From positions 3,987,569 to 4,051,568 of the forward strand of contig NZ_CM009578.1 of assembly GCF_002993885.1 (NCBI RefSeq): a stretch of DNA of 64,000 nucleotides. Reading direction: 5' to 3'. The notes under the pieces are model-generated. The model did not search any database. It saw only the letters and a list, made by a program, of their open reading frames with translations, and was not told the origin of the DNA. The translations under genes were made by a program, and so were the position numbers. Of the stretch, positions 34,661 through 43,545 are shown piece after piece (position 1 is the stretch's first letter; every line of letters starts with the position of its first letter). The DNA comes from Sphingopyxis lindanitolerans. GTDB lineage: Bacteria; Pseudomonadota; Alphaproteobacteria; Sphingomonadales; Sphingomonadaceae.

Positions 34661-35677
34661 TTACAACCGGACGAGCATCTTGCCGATATTCTCGCCGGAA
34701 AACAGGCCGAGGAATGCGTCCGGCGCCGCGTCCAGCCCGTCGCGCACCGTCTCGCGCATCAGGACGGCGCCGCTTGCGATCAGCCCACCCATATCGGCGT
34801 AGAATTCCTCGGCGCAATCGATGAACTGGTCGGTGTAGATAAAGCCTTCCATGCGGATGCGCGCCGGGATGGTGCGGACCAGATAGCTCATCTCCTGCGC
34901 CTTGCCGTCGTTGTAGACATCGATCATTCCGCAGATCGCGAAGCGCGCGAAATCATTGGCGGTCGCGAAAGCGGCGTCGAGATGCTCGCCACCGACATTG
35001 TCGAAATAGACGTCGATCCCCGGCTTGCCGAGCCGTTCGAGCGCCGCGGCAAGCTGTGGCAAGACGGGGCCGGCCTTGTAGTCGATCACCGCATCGGCGC
35101 CGAGGTCATCGACCCACCGGCCTTTTTCCGCGCCGCCCGCCGAGCCGATGACCGTCATCTCGCGCGCCTTGGCGATCTGGACCACGGCCGAACCGACCGC
35201 GCCCGCCGCCGCTGAAACGAAGACCGTGTCGCCGGGCCTGGCCGCCGCGATGCGGAGCAGGCCGATCCAGGCCGTTCCGCCGGTCAGACCCATATTGTGG
35301 AGAAAGGTCTGCGGCGAAAGGCCCGTCGCCAGCAGGTCGGCGGGCAGCCTGTTCGGCATCATGTCGAGCCCGATGATCCCGCCGTCGCGCCAGCCGCCCA
35401 TATGGAGGATCAGGTCGCCGGGGGCGAAACCCTCCATCCGGCTTTCAAGCACCTCGCCGATCGCGCCGCCGGTCATCGGCTGGTCGAGCTGGAATCCCGC
35501 CGCATAGCTTTTCGCGTCGTTCATTCGCCCGCGCATATAGGGATCGACCGAGAGCCAGAGGTTGCGGATGCGAAGCTGGTCGGCTTCGAGCGGTTCGTCG
35601 GGAAGCTCGCGCAGCGCGAAATCGTCCCGCGACGGCAGTCCTTGCGGACGGCGGATCAAATGCCAGGCCTTGCTCAT
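34661..35677 (-). CDS. NADP-dependent MDR oxidoreductase (prostaglandin/leukotriene reductase-like)
   Basis: 338 residues. Medium-chain dehydrogenase without zinc site: LWLSVDPYMRGRM, the Rossmann motif AAAGAVGSAVVQIAKA and FDNVGGEHLDAAF are those of the CurA/LTB4 12-hydroxydehydrogenase group, which reduce enones with NADPH. GGGGA precedes the ATG at 35677; a GTG three codons earlier is possible. No operon partner: a repeat lies downstream, tRNA-Ala upstream on the other strand. Confidence 0.93.
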   Translation of the reverse strand: MSKAWHLIRRPQGLPSRDDFALRELPDEPLEADQLRIRNLWLSVDPYMRGRMNDAKSYAAGFQLDQPMTGGAIGEVLESRMEGFAPGDLILHMGGWRDGGIIGLDMMPNRLPADLLATGLSPQTFLHNMGLTGGTAWIGLLRIAAARPGDTVFVSAAAGAVGSAVVQIAKAREMTVIGSAGGAEKGRWVDDLGADAVIDYKAGPVLPQLAAALERLGKPGIDVYFDNVGGEHLDAAFATANDFARFAICGMIDVYNDGKAQEMSYLVRTIPARIRMEGFIYTDQFIDCAEEFYADMGGLIASGAVLMRETVRDGLDAAPDAFLGLFSGENIGKMLVRL

Positions 35678-35729
35678 AGTCCCCACTCCCCAATTTTTCC
35701 GGTCGCGGCGACAATCGTCAGAAAAGCCG

Positions 35730-35758
35730 TTGCCACTGTCAACCAGTATCGCTAAGAG
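35730..35758 (+). promoter_or_regulatory. promoter of tRNA-Ala
   Basis: TTGCCA (35730-35735), 17-base spacer, TAAGAG (35753-35758), about 12 bases before the mature tRNA 5' end. Good spacing and position for a housekeeping sigma factor promoter. Confidence 0.55.
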
Positions 35759-35770
35759 CCGCCCGGTCGC

Positions 35771-35846
35771 GGGGCCGTAGCTCAGATGGGAGAGCGCTGC
35801 AATCGCACTGCAGAGGTCAGGGGTTCGATTCCCCTCGGCTCCACCA
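35771..35846 (+). tRNA. tRNA-Ala (anticodon CGC)
   Basis: 76 bases with CCA encoded. Acceptor GGGGCCG pairs with CGGCTCC and includes G3-U70, the alanine identity pair. D arm CTCAGATGGGAGAG, anticodon stem CTGCA/TGCAG with loop ATCGCAC giving CGC, and T arm GGGGTTCGATTCCCC are all intact. It reads GCG, a frequent alanine codon in this high-GC genome. No integrase or attachment-site duplication is seen beside it. Confidence 0.97.
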
Positions 35847-35898
35847 GCGACCTTTTGGCCCTAACCATTGTTTTACCTGGATGCCGTAGGCGAGACGC

Positions 35899-36753
35899 AT
35901 GGTGGGTCCGATCTTTTCCAGCGATGCGCATGCGGCCTTCAACGCGGCCTACCCTGGCGTGCCGACGCATCTGACGCACCAGATTGCCGGTCATCCGTTG
36001 CTGGAACTCGGCGCCTTGCTGGAGCTTGCCGGTCGGCTGCGTCCCGAAAGCCTGGAGCATAATGCGGCGGTCGATCTGCCGCTGGGTATCCGCAATGCCG
36101 ATATTCCCGCCAACGGCCTTTCGGTGGCGGATACGATTGCGCGGATCGATGAATGCGGATCGTGGGTCTTGCTCAAGACCGTCGATCAGGACGCGGCCTA
36201 CGCCGCCCTGATGCGCGAGGTGCTGGCCGAGATCGAGCCGGTGGTCGAACCCCGCACGGGGGCGATGATGCGTCTGGAAGGCTTTATCTTCATCTCCTCT
36301 CCGCGGGCGGTGACCCCGCTGCATTTCGACCCCGAATATAATATATTGTTCCAGGCGCGCGGGTCGAAGACGATGACGCTGTTTCCGCCCGCCGATCCGG
36401 ACATCATCGGCCAGCCCTTCTTCGAGCAATATTTTGCCGGGGGGCCGCGTAACCTGCCCTGGCGCGACGAATGGGCGGCGCGGGGGCGGGCCATCGACAT
36501 TTCGCCGGGCGAGGCGATCTATGTCCCCATACTCGCGCCGCACTGGGTCCAGACGCACGACGATGTTTCGGTATCGCTGTCGCTGACGTGGCGCAGCGAG
36601 TGGAGCTTTCACCATGCCGATGCCTGCCGGTTCAACCGCCGGTTGCGCGCGCGCGGGCTGAACCCAGCGGCGCCGCGCCTCTATCCGCAAAACAATCGTC
36701 TGAAATCCTATGCCCAGCGCGCGCTGGCGCGGATCGAGGCGCGCGGCGGCTAG
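35899..36753 (+). CDS. cupin_8/JmjC-like 2-oxoglutarate oxygenase domain protein
   Basis: 284 residues. The double-stranded beta-helix core carries the iron ligands in TPLHFDPEYN (His, Asp) and PHWVQTHDD (distal His), with QARGSKTMTLFPP and SPGEAIYVP strands, as in cupin_8/JmjC-like hydroxylases; substrate unknown. The gene starts 53 bases after tRNA-Ala and converges on an aspartyl/asparaginyl hydroxylase-type gene, so two oxygenase-fold proteins are neighbours. The ribosome-binding site is weak. Confidence 0.85.
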   Translation: MVGPIFSSDAHAAFNAAYPGVPTHLTHQIAGHPLLELGALLELAGRLRPESLEHNAAVDLPLGIRNADIPANGLSVADTIARIDECGSWVLLKTVDQDAAYAALMREVLAEIEPVVEPRTGAMMRLEGFIFISSPRAVTPLHFDPEYNILFQARGSKTMTLFPPADPDIIGQPFFEQYFAGGPRNLPWRDEWAARGRAIDISPGEAIYVPILAPHWVQTHDDVSVSLSLTWRSEWSFHHADACRFNRRLRARGLNPAAPRLYPQNNRLKSYAQRALARIEARGG

Positions 36754-36780
36754 ACCCGAAATCAATCGGGTTCGTCTCTT
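36754..36780 (+). terminator. terminator after the cupin gene
   Basis: ACCCGA / TCGGGT with a six-base loop starts right after the stop and is followed by a pyrimidine-rich TCGTCTCTTTCT. Confidence 0.5.
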
Positions 36781-36792
36781 TCTCGAAAAACC

Positions 36793-37854
36793 TTATGCTT
36801 CGCCATAAGTGTCGATCGCCGCGAAGATGCGCGCCAACTGGCCGCGCTCGTCGGCGTCGATATCGGGGCGCCAGATTTCGAACAGCAGCACGCTGCGGTC
36901 GCTGGCGCCGCGATTCCAGGCTTCATGCTCGAAGCTGTCGTCGAATATCGTCAACTCGCCCATATGCCATTCGCGGGTCTTGGCGCCGACCCGCAGGCCG
37001 CAGCCATCGGGAATGACCAACGGCAGGTGACAGATCAACCGCGTATTGAGCATGCCATGATGCGGCTGGATGTGCGTGCCGGGGGTCAGTCGCGAAAAAA
37101 GGGCGAGGGGCGCACGGCCCGGAATCACCGGCTGCGGCGCATGGGCCAGCGCCGCGAGCGTCTGTGGGCAAAGGTCCGCCATGCCTTCGGCGACGACGCC
37201 GTCCTTCCATAGCCACGCCGCCCCCCAGTCGGGCTTGTCGAGCAGTGGGTTGTTCGGCGGCGGCCGGTCGGCGCTGGCGGTGACATAGGGCGCGAACCGG
37301 TCGGCGGATTGGTCGATCAGCACCAGTAATTCGGCGCGGATCGCATCGGTCGCTGCCTCGACCGCCGGAACCCATTCGAAATCGGCGCGGTCGAAGAAGG
37401 GGCGCTGCGCCAGACCGGGGAAATAGAACATGCTCGGCTGTTGCAGATAGAGCGGTTGTTCGCCGGCCAGCATGCGCAAGGCTTCGGCCACGCGCGGGCT
37501 GGCCGACCGCGTGTCGATCCCCGCCTCGCGCAACTGGCCGAGCAGATGATCGGCGAAGGTGCGTTCGGTCGCGGCAAGAAATTGTTCGGCGCGCTGAAGG
37601 CCGGGATGCAGGGCGGGGGGCACATTCTGGGCTTGCGTCGCCGTGCCGAGCGCGAGGCGATAGAAACTGCCCGCCGCGCGCTCGTCCCCCAGGCGGCGTT
37701 TAAGCTCCGCCATTGCCAGCTGTGCCGCAATATTCCCGCGGTCGGCGCGGATCGCGGTGTCGAGTATGGCCGTTTCCGCCGCGACATCGTCACGGCGATG
37801 GGCGTCGCGTGCCTGGTCCAGCCATGTCGTCTGCCCCGTCATGACCAAAGCCAT
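36793..37854 (-). CDS. TPR and aspartyl/asparaginyl beta-hydroxylase domain protein
   Basis: 353 residues. N-terminal ~80 residues form TPR-like helices (TAIRADRGNIAAQLAMAELK, AAGSFYRLALG). The C-terminal domain (about 165-345) is the Asp/Asn beta-hydroxylase fold: iron-site histidines in IQPHHGML and FEHEAWNRG, with VIPDGCGLRVG and FEIWRPD. It should hydroxylate a protein or peptide with 2-oxoglutarate and iron. Start either at 37854 (MALVM) or at 37842 (MTGQT). Converges on the cupin gene and follows the DUF4349 gene by 40 bases. Confidence 0.88.
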   Translation of the reverse strand: MALVMTGQTTWLDQARDAHRRDDVAAETAILDTAIRADRGNIAAQLAMAELKRRLGDERAAGSFYRLALGTATQAQNVPPALHPGLQRAEQFLAATERTFADHLLGQLREAGIDTRSASPRVAEALRMLAGEQPLYLQQPSMFYFPGLAQRPFFDRADFEWVPAVEAATDAIRAELLVLIDQSADRFAPYVTASADRPPPNNPLLDKPDWGAAWLWKDGVVAEGMADLCPQTLAALAHAPQPVIPGRAPLALFSRLTPGTHIQPHHGMLNTRLICHLPLVIPDGCGLRVGAKTREWHMGELTIFDDSFEHEAWNRGASDRSVLLFEIWRPDIDADERGQLARIFAAIDTYGEA

Positions 37855-37894
37855 AACGTCGCACCGGCCCTTTGCAAGCGACGCCCTGTCGGTG

Positions 37895-38806
37895 TCAGCT
37901 TGCGGGCGGGACGACAGGATCGCGCGCCTCGGAGGTTTCGCCCCGAAGCTGGCGGCGGACGGCGACAAGGAAGCGGCTGCGCCAGAAGGCGATGATCAGC
38001 GCGGCGACTATGCCCCATGGCAAGATGGCCGCACCCAGCGTCAGAACGAAGGTCAACGCGGTGCCGCCGCTGCGCATCAGGGTCTCGCCCGCATTGGCGA
38101 AGGGGTTTTCGCGGCCGATGCCGGGCAGCCCGCCGTCGCTGACATAATTGAAGGCGACGCTCGTCCATGCGATCCGCGCTTCGCCGCTGCGACGGTTTTG
38201 GCGTTCGTCGCCGACTTGTCCGCGTAGCTGGCCGATCTGCGCAAGAATTTCAGCGCGCTCGCGCTTGTCGAGCCCGCCCGATTTCAACCGTTGTTCGAGC
38301 CGCGCAATTTCGGCCTCCGAACCCGCGCTTCGTTGCTGCGAGGCGAGGATTTGTGTGCCGACATCTTCGCCCGCGATGCTGGCATCGGCCAAAACGCCTT
38401 CGGCTTTTTCAACGCTCGCTATGGCGCCCGCACCGAATTTGCGCGCGATGCCGGGGTCGAGCTTGAACTGGGTCTGCGCCTCGACGAGCTTTTCGTCGGT
38501 GAGTTGATAGCGGACATCGACAATGCGGCAACGCTGGACGCCAAGCGTTTCGCAGGCGGCGGCATGCTGCTCCTGAACCTTCGAGATGCGATCGTCGGCA
38601 AGGCGAAATATATAGGAATAATCGAAAGCGACGCCGGGCGCGGCCTCCATGCCGATCCGGGGCGTGCGGGCGGCATCGGCCGCGCTGTCGGCTTCGCTCG
38701 TTGCTGCGGCGGAAGGGATGTCATTCGATGCGGCATCGTCGGCTGATTGTTCGGAGCAGCCGACAAGGGCGAGCGCCATCGCGCCCGCTAAGAGCTTATT
38801 TTGCAT
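37895..38806 (-). CDS. DUF4349 membrane lipoprotein
   Basis: 303 residues. Lipoprotein signal (MALALVGCSEQ), then a DUF4349 body with a long coiled coil (about 165-215: IARLEQRLKSG, ERAEILAQIGQLRGQVG) and a C-terminal membrane helix (LTFVLTLGAAILPWGIVAALI) followed by a basic tail. GGGAG is eight bases upstream of the ATG at 38806. Function unknown. It is 40 bases before the hydroxylase gene in the same direction, so they may share an operon, driven by the promoter at 38847-38874. Confidence 0.87.
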   Translation of the reverse strand: MQNKLLAGAMALALVGCSEQSADDAASNDIPSAAATSEADSAADAARTPRIGMEAAPGVAFDYSYIFRLADDRISKVQEQHAAACETLGVQRCRIVDVRYQLTDEKLVEAQTQFKLDPGIARKFGAGAIASVEKAEGVLADASIAGEDVGTQILASQQRSAGSEAEIARLEQRLKSGGLDKRERAEILAQIGQLRGQVGDERQNRRSGEARIAWTSVAFNYVSDGGLPGIGRENPFANAGETLMRSGGTALTFVLTLGAAILPWGIVAALIIAFWRSRFLVAVRRQLRGETSEARDPVVPPAS

Positions 38807-38846
38807 AGATACTCTCCCAAAACGCGACTCGTTGGCCGCGTGGGGT

Positions 38847-38874
38847 GACATATCATAAGTAATGTAGTTGACAA
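38847..38874 (-). promoter_or_regulatory. candidate promoter of the DUF4349 gene
   Basis: TTGTCA (38874-38869) and TATGTC (38852-38847) on the minus strand with 16-base spacing, in a short AT-rich gap that directly follows the uvrD stop. Confidence 0.45.
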
Positions 38875-38880
38875 TAAAAT

Positions 38881-41178
38881 TCAGGCGGCTTGCACAAAGC
38901 TGTCCAGAACCCGTTTGCTGCCTGCCTGATCGAATTCGACCTCCAGCTTGTTGCCGTCGACATCCATGATTTCGCCGTAACCGAATTTCTCATGAAACAC
39001 GCGCATCCCGATCGCGAGATCGGAGCGCGGTTTCGCACCGACCGAAGCGGCAGGCGCGCGCTCGCTGGGGACGGGGGCGCGCGTGACGGTCGATGAAGAG
39101 GCGACCGCGCGCTGCCACGCCGGGCCGCGCGTCATCGTGCGCGCGGGGTTGCGCTCCGCGACATGCGCGAAGGGGTCGCCCTGCGCCGACCAATTGGCGC
39201 GCCACAGGCTGGCCCCGCCGCCGAAGCTGTTTTCGCTGTCGACATGCTCGGGCGGGATTTCGCCGATGAAGCGGCTGGGGATGCTGCTCATCCACTGGCC
39301 GTAGATGCGGCGGTTGGCGGCGTGATAGATGGTCGCGCGCTGGCGGGCGCGGGTGATGGCGACATAGGCGAGGCGGCGTTCCTCCTCGAGGCTCGCGGTG
39401 CCGCCTTCGTCCATCGAACGCTGCGAGGGGAAGACGCCATCTTCCCAGCCGGCAAGGAAGACATGATCGAATTCGAGGCCCTTCGCCGCGTGGATCGTCA
39501 TGATCGTGACGGTTTCGGTGTCGTCATTCTGATCGCGATCCATGACGAGGCTGACATGCTCGAGGAATTCTTCGAGCGTTTCATACTCCTCCATCGCCCG
39601 GACGAGTTCGGAGAGATTCTCGAGCCGCCCCGCCGCCTCGACGCTGCGATCGGCCTGGAGCATCGCGGTATAGCCCGATTCGTCGAGGATGAGCTGAGTC
39701 AGTTCGGGGTGCGACAGCGCGTTCGCCTTGCCCTGCCAACCGCGCATCAGTGCAACGAAGTTCGCGAGCTGGCGCCGCGCCTGCGGGGTCAGCTCGTCGG
39801 TCTCGGTAATCCGGGCCGCGGCGTGGAACAGCGGCGCGCGCTCATGCCGTGCATATTGATGGATACGCGCGAGCGCCTTGTCGCCGAGCCCGCGCTTGGG
39901 GACGTTGACGATGCGCTCGAACGCCAGATCGTCGGCGGGCGACTGGACAAGGCGCAGATAGGCGAGCGCGTCGCGGATTTCGGCGCGTTCGTAGAAGCGA
40001 TAGCCGCCGACGATACGATAGGGCATGCCGATCGCGATAAAGCGATCCTCGAACTCGCGCGTCTGGAACTGGGCGCGGACGAGGATGGCGGTGCGGTCGA
40101 GGCTGATCTTGCGGTGCTGGAGCGTTTCCAGCTCCTCGCCGATCCGCCGCGCTTCCTCCGGCCCGTCCCATACGCCGACGACGCGCAGCTTGTCGCCGGG
40201 TTCAAGGTCGGTCCACAGCGTCTTGCCGAGCCGGTCCGAATTCTGCGCGATCAGCGCCGAAGCGGCGGCAAGGATTTGCGGGGTCGAGCGATAATTTTGT
40301 TCGAGGCGGATCACCGTCGCGCCGGGGAAATCCTTTTCAAAGCGCAGGATGTTCGCCACCTCGGCGCCGCGCCATGAATAGATCGACTGGTCGTCGTCGC
40401 CGACGCAGCAGATATTCTTCCGGGTCTGCGCCAGCAGGCGGAGCCAGAGATATTGGCTGGCGTTGGTGTCCTGATATTCGTCGACGAGGATATATTTGAA
40501 GCGGTTCTGAAAATGTTCGAGCACGTCGCGGTGGGTTTTCAGGATCACCAGCATGTGGAGCAGCAGGTCGCCGAAATCGCAGGCATTCAGCGTTTTCAGC
40601 CGGGCCTGGTAGAGGGCGTAGAAATGCTGGCCCTTGCCATCGGCATAGGCTTCGCGGTCGGCGGCATCGAGGTCGCCCGGCACGAGGCCGCGGTTCTTCC
40701 ATTTGTCGATCAGCCCGGCAAGCTGGCGCGCCGGCCAGCGTTTTTCGTCGAGCCCCTCGGCCTGGATGAGCTGTTTGAGCACGCGAAGCTGGTCGTCGGT
40801 GTCGAGGATGGTGAAATTGCTTTGCAGCCCGACCAGTTCGGCGTGACGGCGGAGCATCTTCGCCGCGATGCTGTGAAAGGTGCCGAGCCACGGCATCCCC
40901 TCGACCGCGTCGCCGATCATCCGCCCGATCCGCTCGCGCATCTCGCGCGCCGCCTTGTTGGTGAAGGTGACGGCGAGAATCTCGGACGGCCAGGCGCGGC
41001 GCGTCGCGATGATGTGAGCGAGGCGGGCGGTCAGCGCCGCGGTCTTGCCGGTGCCCGCGCCCGCGAGCATCAGCACCGGCCCCTCGGTCGTCAGCACCGC
41101 TTGCCGCTGCGGACCGTTGAGACCGCGCAGGTAGGGCGGATCCGATGCGTCGGGTAAAGGAGCAATGGGCGTGTTCAC
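38881..41178 (-). CDS. uvrD: UvrD/PcrA-family ATP-dependent DNA helicase
   Basis: 765 residues. Q motif LNGPQRQAV, Walker A GAGTGKTAA with Lys45, VTFTNKAAREM, DEYQDTNASQ, GDDDQSIYSWRGA, LEQNYRSTP, MTIHAAKGLEF and VAITRAR motifs complete a superfamily 1A 3'-5' helicase. The C-terminus ends with a tudor-like FGYGEIMDVDGNKLEVEF fold. It works in nucleotide-excision and mismatch repair. The start is a GTG at 41178 (reads MNTPIAPLP); no ATG is near the domain start, and an upstream extension would overlap the DUF2520 gene. Confidence 0.95.
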   Translation of the reverse strand: MNTPIAPLPDASDPPYLRGLNGPQRQAVLTTEGPVLMLAGAGTGKTAALTARLAHIIATRRAWPSEILAVTFTNKAAREMRERIGRMIGDAVEGMPWLGTFHSIAAKMLRRHAELVGLQSNFTILDTDDQLRVLKQLIQAEGLDEKRWPARQLAGLIDKWKNRGLVPGDLDAADREAYADGKGQHFYALYQARLKTLNACDFGDLLLHMLVILKTHRDVLEHFQNRFKYILVDEYQDTNASQYLWLRLLAQTRKNICCVGDDDQSIYSWRGAEVANILRFEKDFPGATVIRLEQNYRSTPQILAAASALIAQNSDRLGKTLWTDLEPGDKLRVVGVWDGPEEARRIGEELETLQHRKISLDRTAILVRAQFQTREFEDRFIAIGMPYRIVGGYRFYERAEIRDALAYLRLVQSPADDLAFERIVNVPKRGLGDKALARIHQYARHERAPLFHAAARITETDELTPQARRQLANFVALMRGWQGKANALSHPELTQLILDESGYTAMLQADRSVEAAGRLENLSELVRAMEEYETLEEFLEHVSLVMDRDQNDDTETVTIMTIHAAKGLEFDHVFLAGWEDGVFPSQRSMDEGGTASLEEERRLAYVAITRARQRATIYHAANRRIYGQWMSSIPSRFIGEIPPEHVDSENSFGGGASLWRANWSAQGDPFAHVAERNPARTMTRGPAWQRAVASSSTVTRAPVPSERAPAASVGAKPRSDLAIGMRVFHEKFGYGEIMDVDGNKLEVEFDQAGSKRVLDSFVQAA

Positions 41179-41188
41179 GCGCGAACGA

Positions 41189-42049
41189 TTAGGGAACAGC
41201 GGCGGTGCTGTCCAGTGCGCGGCGAAGCCTCGACGGCTCGCGCCGCCCCAATTCGTCGAGCGTCGCAAGCGCCATCGCGCGATAGGCGGGAAGCAGGTCG
41301 GGGCAATGGGCGGTGAGCGCGGCCAGATGCCCCGCGACGGTCTGGTCGTCCCCGCGCAGCAGCGGCCCCGACAAGGCCGCGAAGCCGCGTTCCAGGCTGT
41401 TTTCGAGCGCCGCGCGAACAAGGGGCGCAAGCAGCGCCGCGGGGTCGTCGACCCCCGCCGCGGTCAGCGCGTGCGACGCGCCCGTCATCACCGTCACCAG
41501 ATGGTTGGAGGCGTGGCAGAGCGCGGCATGATAGAGCGGGCGGCGTTCCTCCTTTATGTCGACCGCGATGCCGCCGAGCAGACCGACGATCTGCCGCGCG
41601 GCGTCGCTGGCCTGCGGCGAGGAACCCGTGATCGCGAAGCGCGCCCGCGCCATGCGCTCGACCTCGCTTCGCGCATCGCCGGTAAAGGTCATCGCTGGAT
41701 GGATCGCCGCGGTCAGCGCTCCAACGTCGCGCAGCGGATCGAGGATCGCGGCGCCGCTGGCGCCGCTGACGTGAAAAACGAAGGGCGCGGCACGCGCGGG
41801 CAAGGCGGCCGCGAGGTCGGCAGCTACGGCTTCGAGTGCGTCGTCGGAGACCGCGATAGCGATGACATCGCAGCCGCTTGCGAGATCGTTCAGCCGCGGC
41901 GCTGCAACCGCGTGGGCGACGGCGCGGGCCTTGTCAGGCGATCGCGTCCACAGCAGCGGCCGCCGGACCGAATGCTGCGTGAGAGCAAGCGCCAGCGCCT
42001 GCGCGACGCGGCCCGCGCCAACGATGCCGATCTGATTATATGCGGTCAT
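41189..42049 (-). CDS. Rossmann/DUF2520 protein
   Basis: 286 residues. N-terminal NAD(P)-binding Rossmann fold (IGIVGAGRVAQALALAL), then a DUF2520 helical domain (HAALCHASNHLVTVMTG, PLVRAALENSLERG). Such proteins resemble ketopantoate/pyrroline-carboxylate reductases but their reaction is not assigned. It is 10 bases upstream of uvrD on the same strand and probably shares its transcript. Confidence 0.9.
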   Translation of the reverse strand: MTAYNQIGIVGAGRVAQALALALTQHSVRRPLLWTRSPDKARAVAHAVAAPRLNDLASGCDVIAIAVSDDALEAVAADLAAALPARAAPFVFHVSGASGAAILDPLRDVGALTAAIHPAMTFTGDARSEVERMARARFAITGSSPQASDAARQIVGLLGGIAVDIKEERRPLYHAALCHASNHLVTVMTGASHALTAAGVDDPAALLAPLVRAALENSLERGFAALSGPLLRGDDQTVAGHLAALTAHCPDLLPAYRAMALATLDELGRREPSRLRRALDSTAAVP

Positions 42050-42107
42050 GGGATTGCCTCTACCGTGGCTGAAACCGTTTCGCCAACCATCTGAACGCGC
42101 AAAATGA

Positions 42108-42137
42108 CCGTCACCCCCGCGAAGGCGGGGGCGACGG
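42108..42137. repeat. palindromic repeat, family D (single hairpin)
   Basis: CCGTCACCCCCGCGAA then GGCGGGGGCGACGG folds as one hairpin and equals one arm of the family D element at 34546. It lies between the divergent DUF2520 and MFS genes. Confidence 0.75.
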
Positions 42138-42258
42138 ATCTTTGCATATTATTCCGCAGGCATTCTCCCCGCCGCTATTCCGCCTTGCGCAACCCCGTCC
42201 AATCCGTCCAAAGCGGCGCCGACGAAAAGCCGACGAAACAAGGGAAGGGACGTTGCCC

Positions 42259-43527
42259 GTGGATTTGGCACCCTATCGCGCGAACCGGCGCATCCTGACC
42301 GCGAGCCTTGTCGGCACCGCGGTCGAATTTTATGATTTCTATATCTATGCCACCGCCGCGGCGCTGGTGATCGGGCCGCTCTTCTTTCCCGCCGAATCGC
42401 CGTCGGCGCAGCTGATGTTCAGCTTCATGAGTTTCGGGCTCGCCTTTCTGGCGCGGCCGGTGGGCGCGATCGTCTTTGGTCATTATGGCGACCGCATCGG
42501 GCGCAAGTCAACGCTGGTCGCCTCGCTGATGCTGATGGGCGCGTCGACGCTGCTGATCGCCTTCCTGCCCACCTATGCGATGGTCGGCTGGGTCGCGCCG
42601 CTGCTGCTCTGCATCCTGCGGTTCGGGCAAGGGCTGGGGCTCGGCGGTGAATGGGGCGGCGCGGCGCTGCTCGCGGTCGAAAATGCGCCGCCCGGATGGA
42701 AGTCGCGCTTCGGCATGTTCCCGCAATTGGGCGCGCCGGTCGGCTTTATCGCCGCAAACGGACTGTTCCTGCTGCTCGGAGTGTTTTTGAGCGACGCCGA
42801 TTTCGCCCGCTGGGGCTGGCGAATCCCCTTTCTCTTTTCGGCGGTGCTTGTCGCCCTGGGGCTGTGGGTGCGGCTGAAGATCGGCGAGACGCCGGATTTT
42901 GCCGCGGCGCTGGAGAAGGAGGCGCCGGTCGCCATTCCGCTCGGCGAGCTGTTTCGCCATCATCTCGTCACGACGTTCGCGGGCACCTTCGCGGTCGTCG
43001 CCTGTTTCGCGATCTTCTATCTCGCGACCAGTTTCGCGCTCGCGCACGGGACGACGACGCTCGGTTATCCGAAGGAGACCTTCCTGCTCGTCCAGCTCGG
43101 CGCGATCCTGTTCATGGCGGGCGGTATCATATTCGCGGGCTATGCGAGCGATGCGTCGAGCCCGCAGCGCGTGCTGACCTGGGGATGCGGCGCGACGATC
43201 CTCATCGGCTTGCTGTTCGGGCCGTCGCTTGCGTCGGGAAGCTGGCCGATCATCTTCGCCGGGCTCGCGTCGGCGCTGTTCGTGATGGGCCTGGTCTATG
43301 GTCCGCTCGGAAGCTGGCTGACCGCGCTGTTCCCGGTGCGCGTGCGCTATACCGGCGCATCGGTGACCTTCAACGCCGGCGGCATATTGGGCGGCGCGCT
43401 CGCGCCGATCATCGCGCAGGCCTTGAGCGATTGGCGCGGAACCGACGTGGTGGGGCTGTATCTCGCGCTCGCCGGGGTCGTGAGCTGGATCGGGTTGCGG
43501 ATGGTGCGGGGCAAAGCCGCCGAATAG
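42259..43527 (+). CDS. MHS-type MFS transporter (ShiA/ProP-like)
   Basis: 422 residues from a GTG at 42259, which has AAGGGA eight bases upstream. Twelve helices; VGTAVEFYDFYIYATAAAL and HYGDRIGRKSTLVASLMLMG (motif A) are those of the metabolite:H+ symporter family, which import organic acids or osmolytes. The frame is open to an ATG at 42142 and a TTG at 42253, but the region before 42259 is not transporter-like. Substrate unknown. The stop codon lies in a hairpin shared with the convergent rsmD gene. Confidence 0.9.
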   Translation: MDLAPYRANRRILTASLVGTAVEFYDFYIYATAAALVIGPLFFPAESPSAQLMFSFMSFGLAFLARPVGAIVFGHYGDRIGRKSTLVASLMLMGASTLLIAFLPTYAMVGWVAPLLLCILRFGQGLGLGGEWGGAALLAVENAPPGWKSRFGMFPQLGAPVGFIAANGLFLLLGVFLSDADFARWGWRIPFLFSAVLVALGLWVRLKIGETPDFAAALEKEAPVAIPLGELFRHHLVTTFAGTFAVVACFAIFYLATSFALAHGTTTLGYPKETFLLVQLGAILFMAGGIIFAGYASDASSPQRVLTWGCGATILIGLLFGPSLASGSWPIIFAGLASALFVMGLVYGPLGSWLTALFPVRVRYTGASVTFNAGGILGGALAPIIAQALSDWRGTDVVGLYLALAGVVSWIGLRMVRGKAAE

Positions 43528-43545
43528 CGAAACACCGCTATTCGG
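43520..43545. terminator. perfect hairpin spanning both convergent stop codons
   Basis: CCGAATAGCG / CGCTATTCGG, 10 bp, six-base loop; contains the MFS stop (43525-43527) and the rsmD stop (43538-43540). No clear T-run. Confidence 0.55.

Noticed and set aside
35771..35900. Genomic-island attachment site at tRNA-Ala
   Set aside because: No integrase and no direct repeat of the tRNA 3' end are seen nearby, and flanking genes look native.
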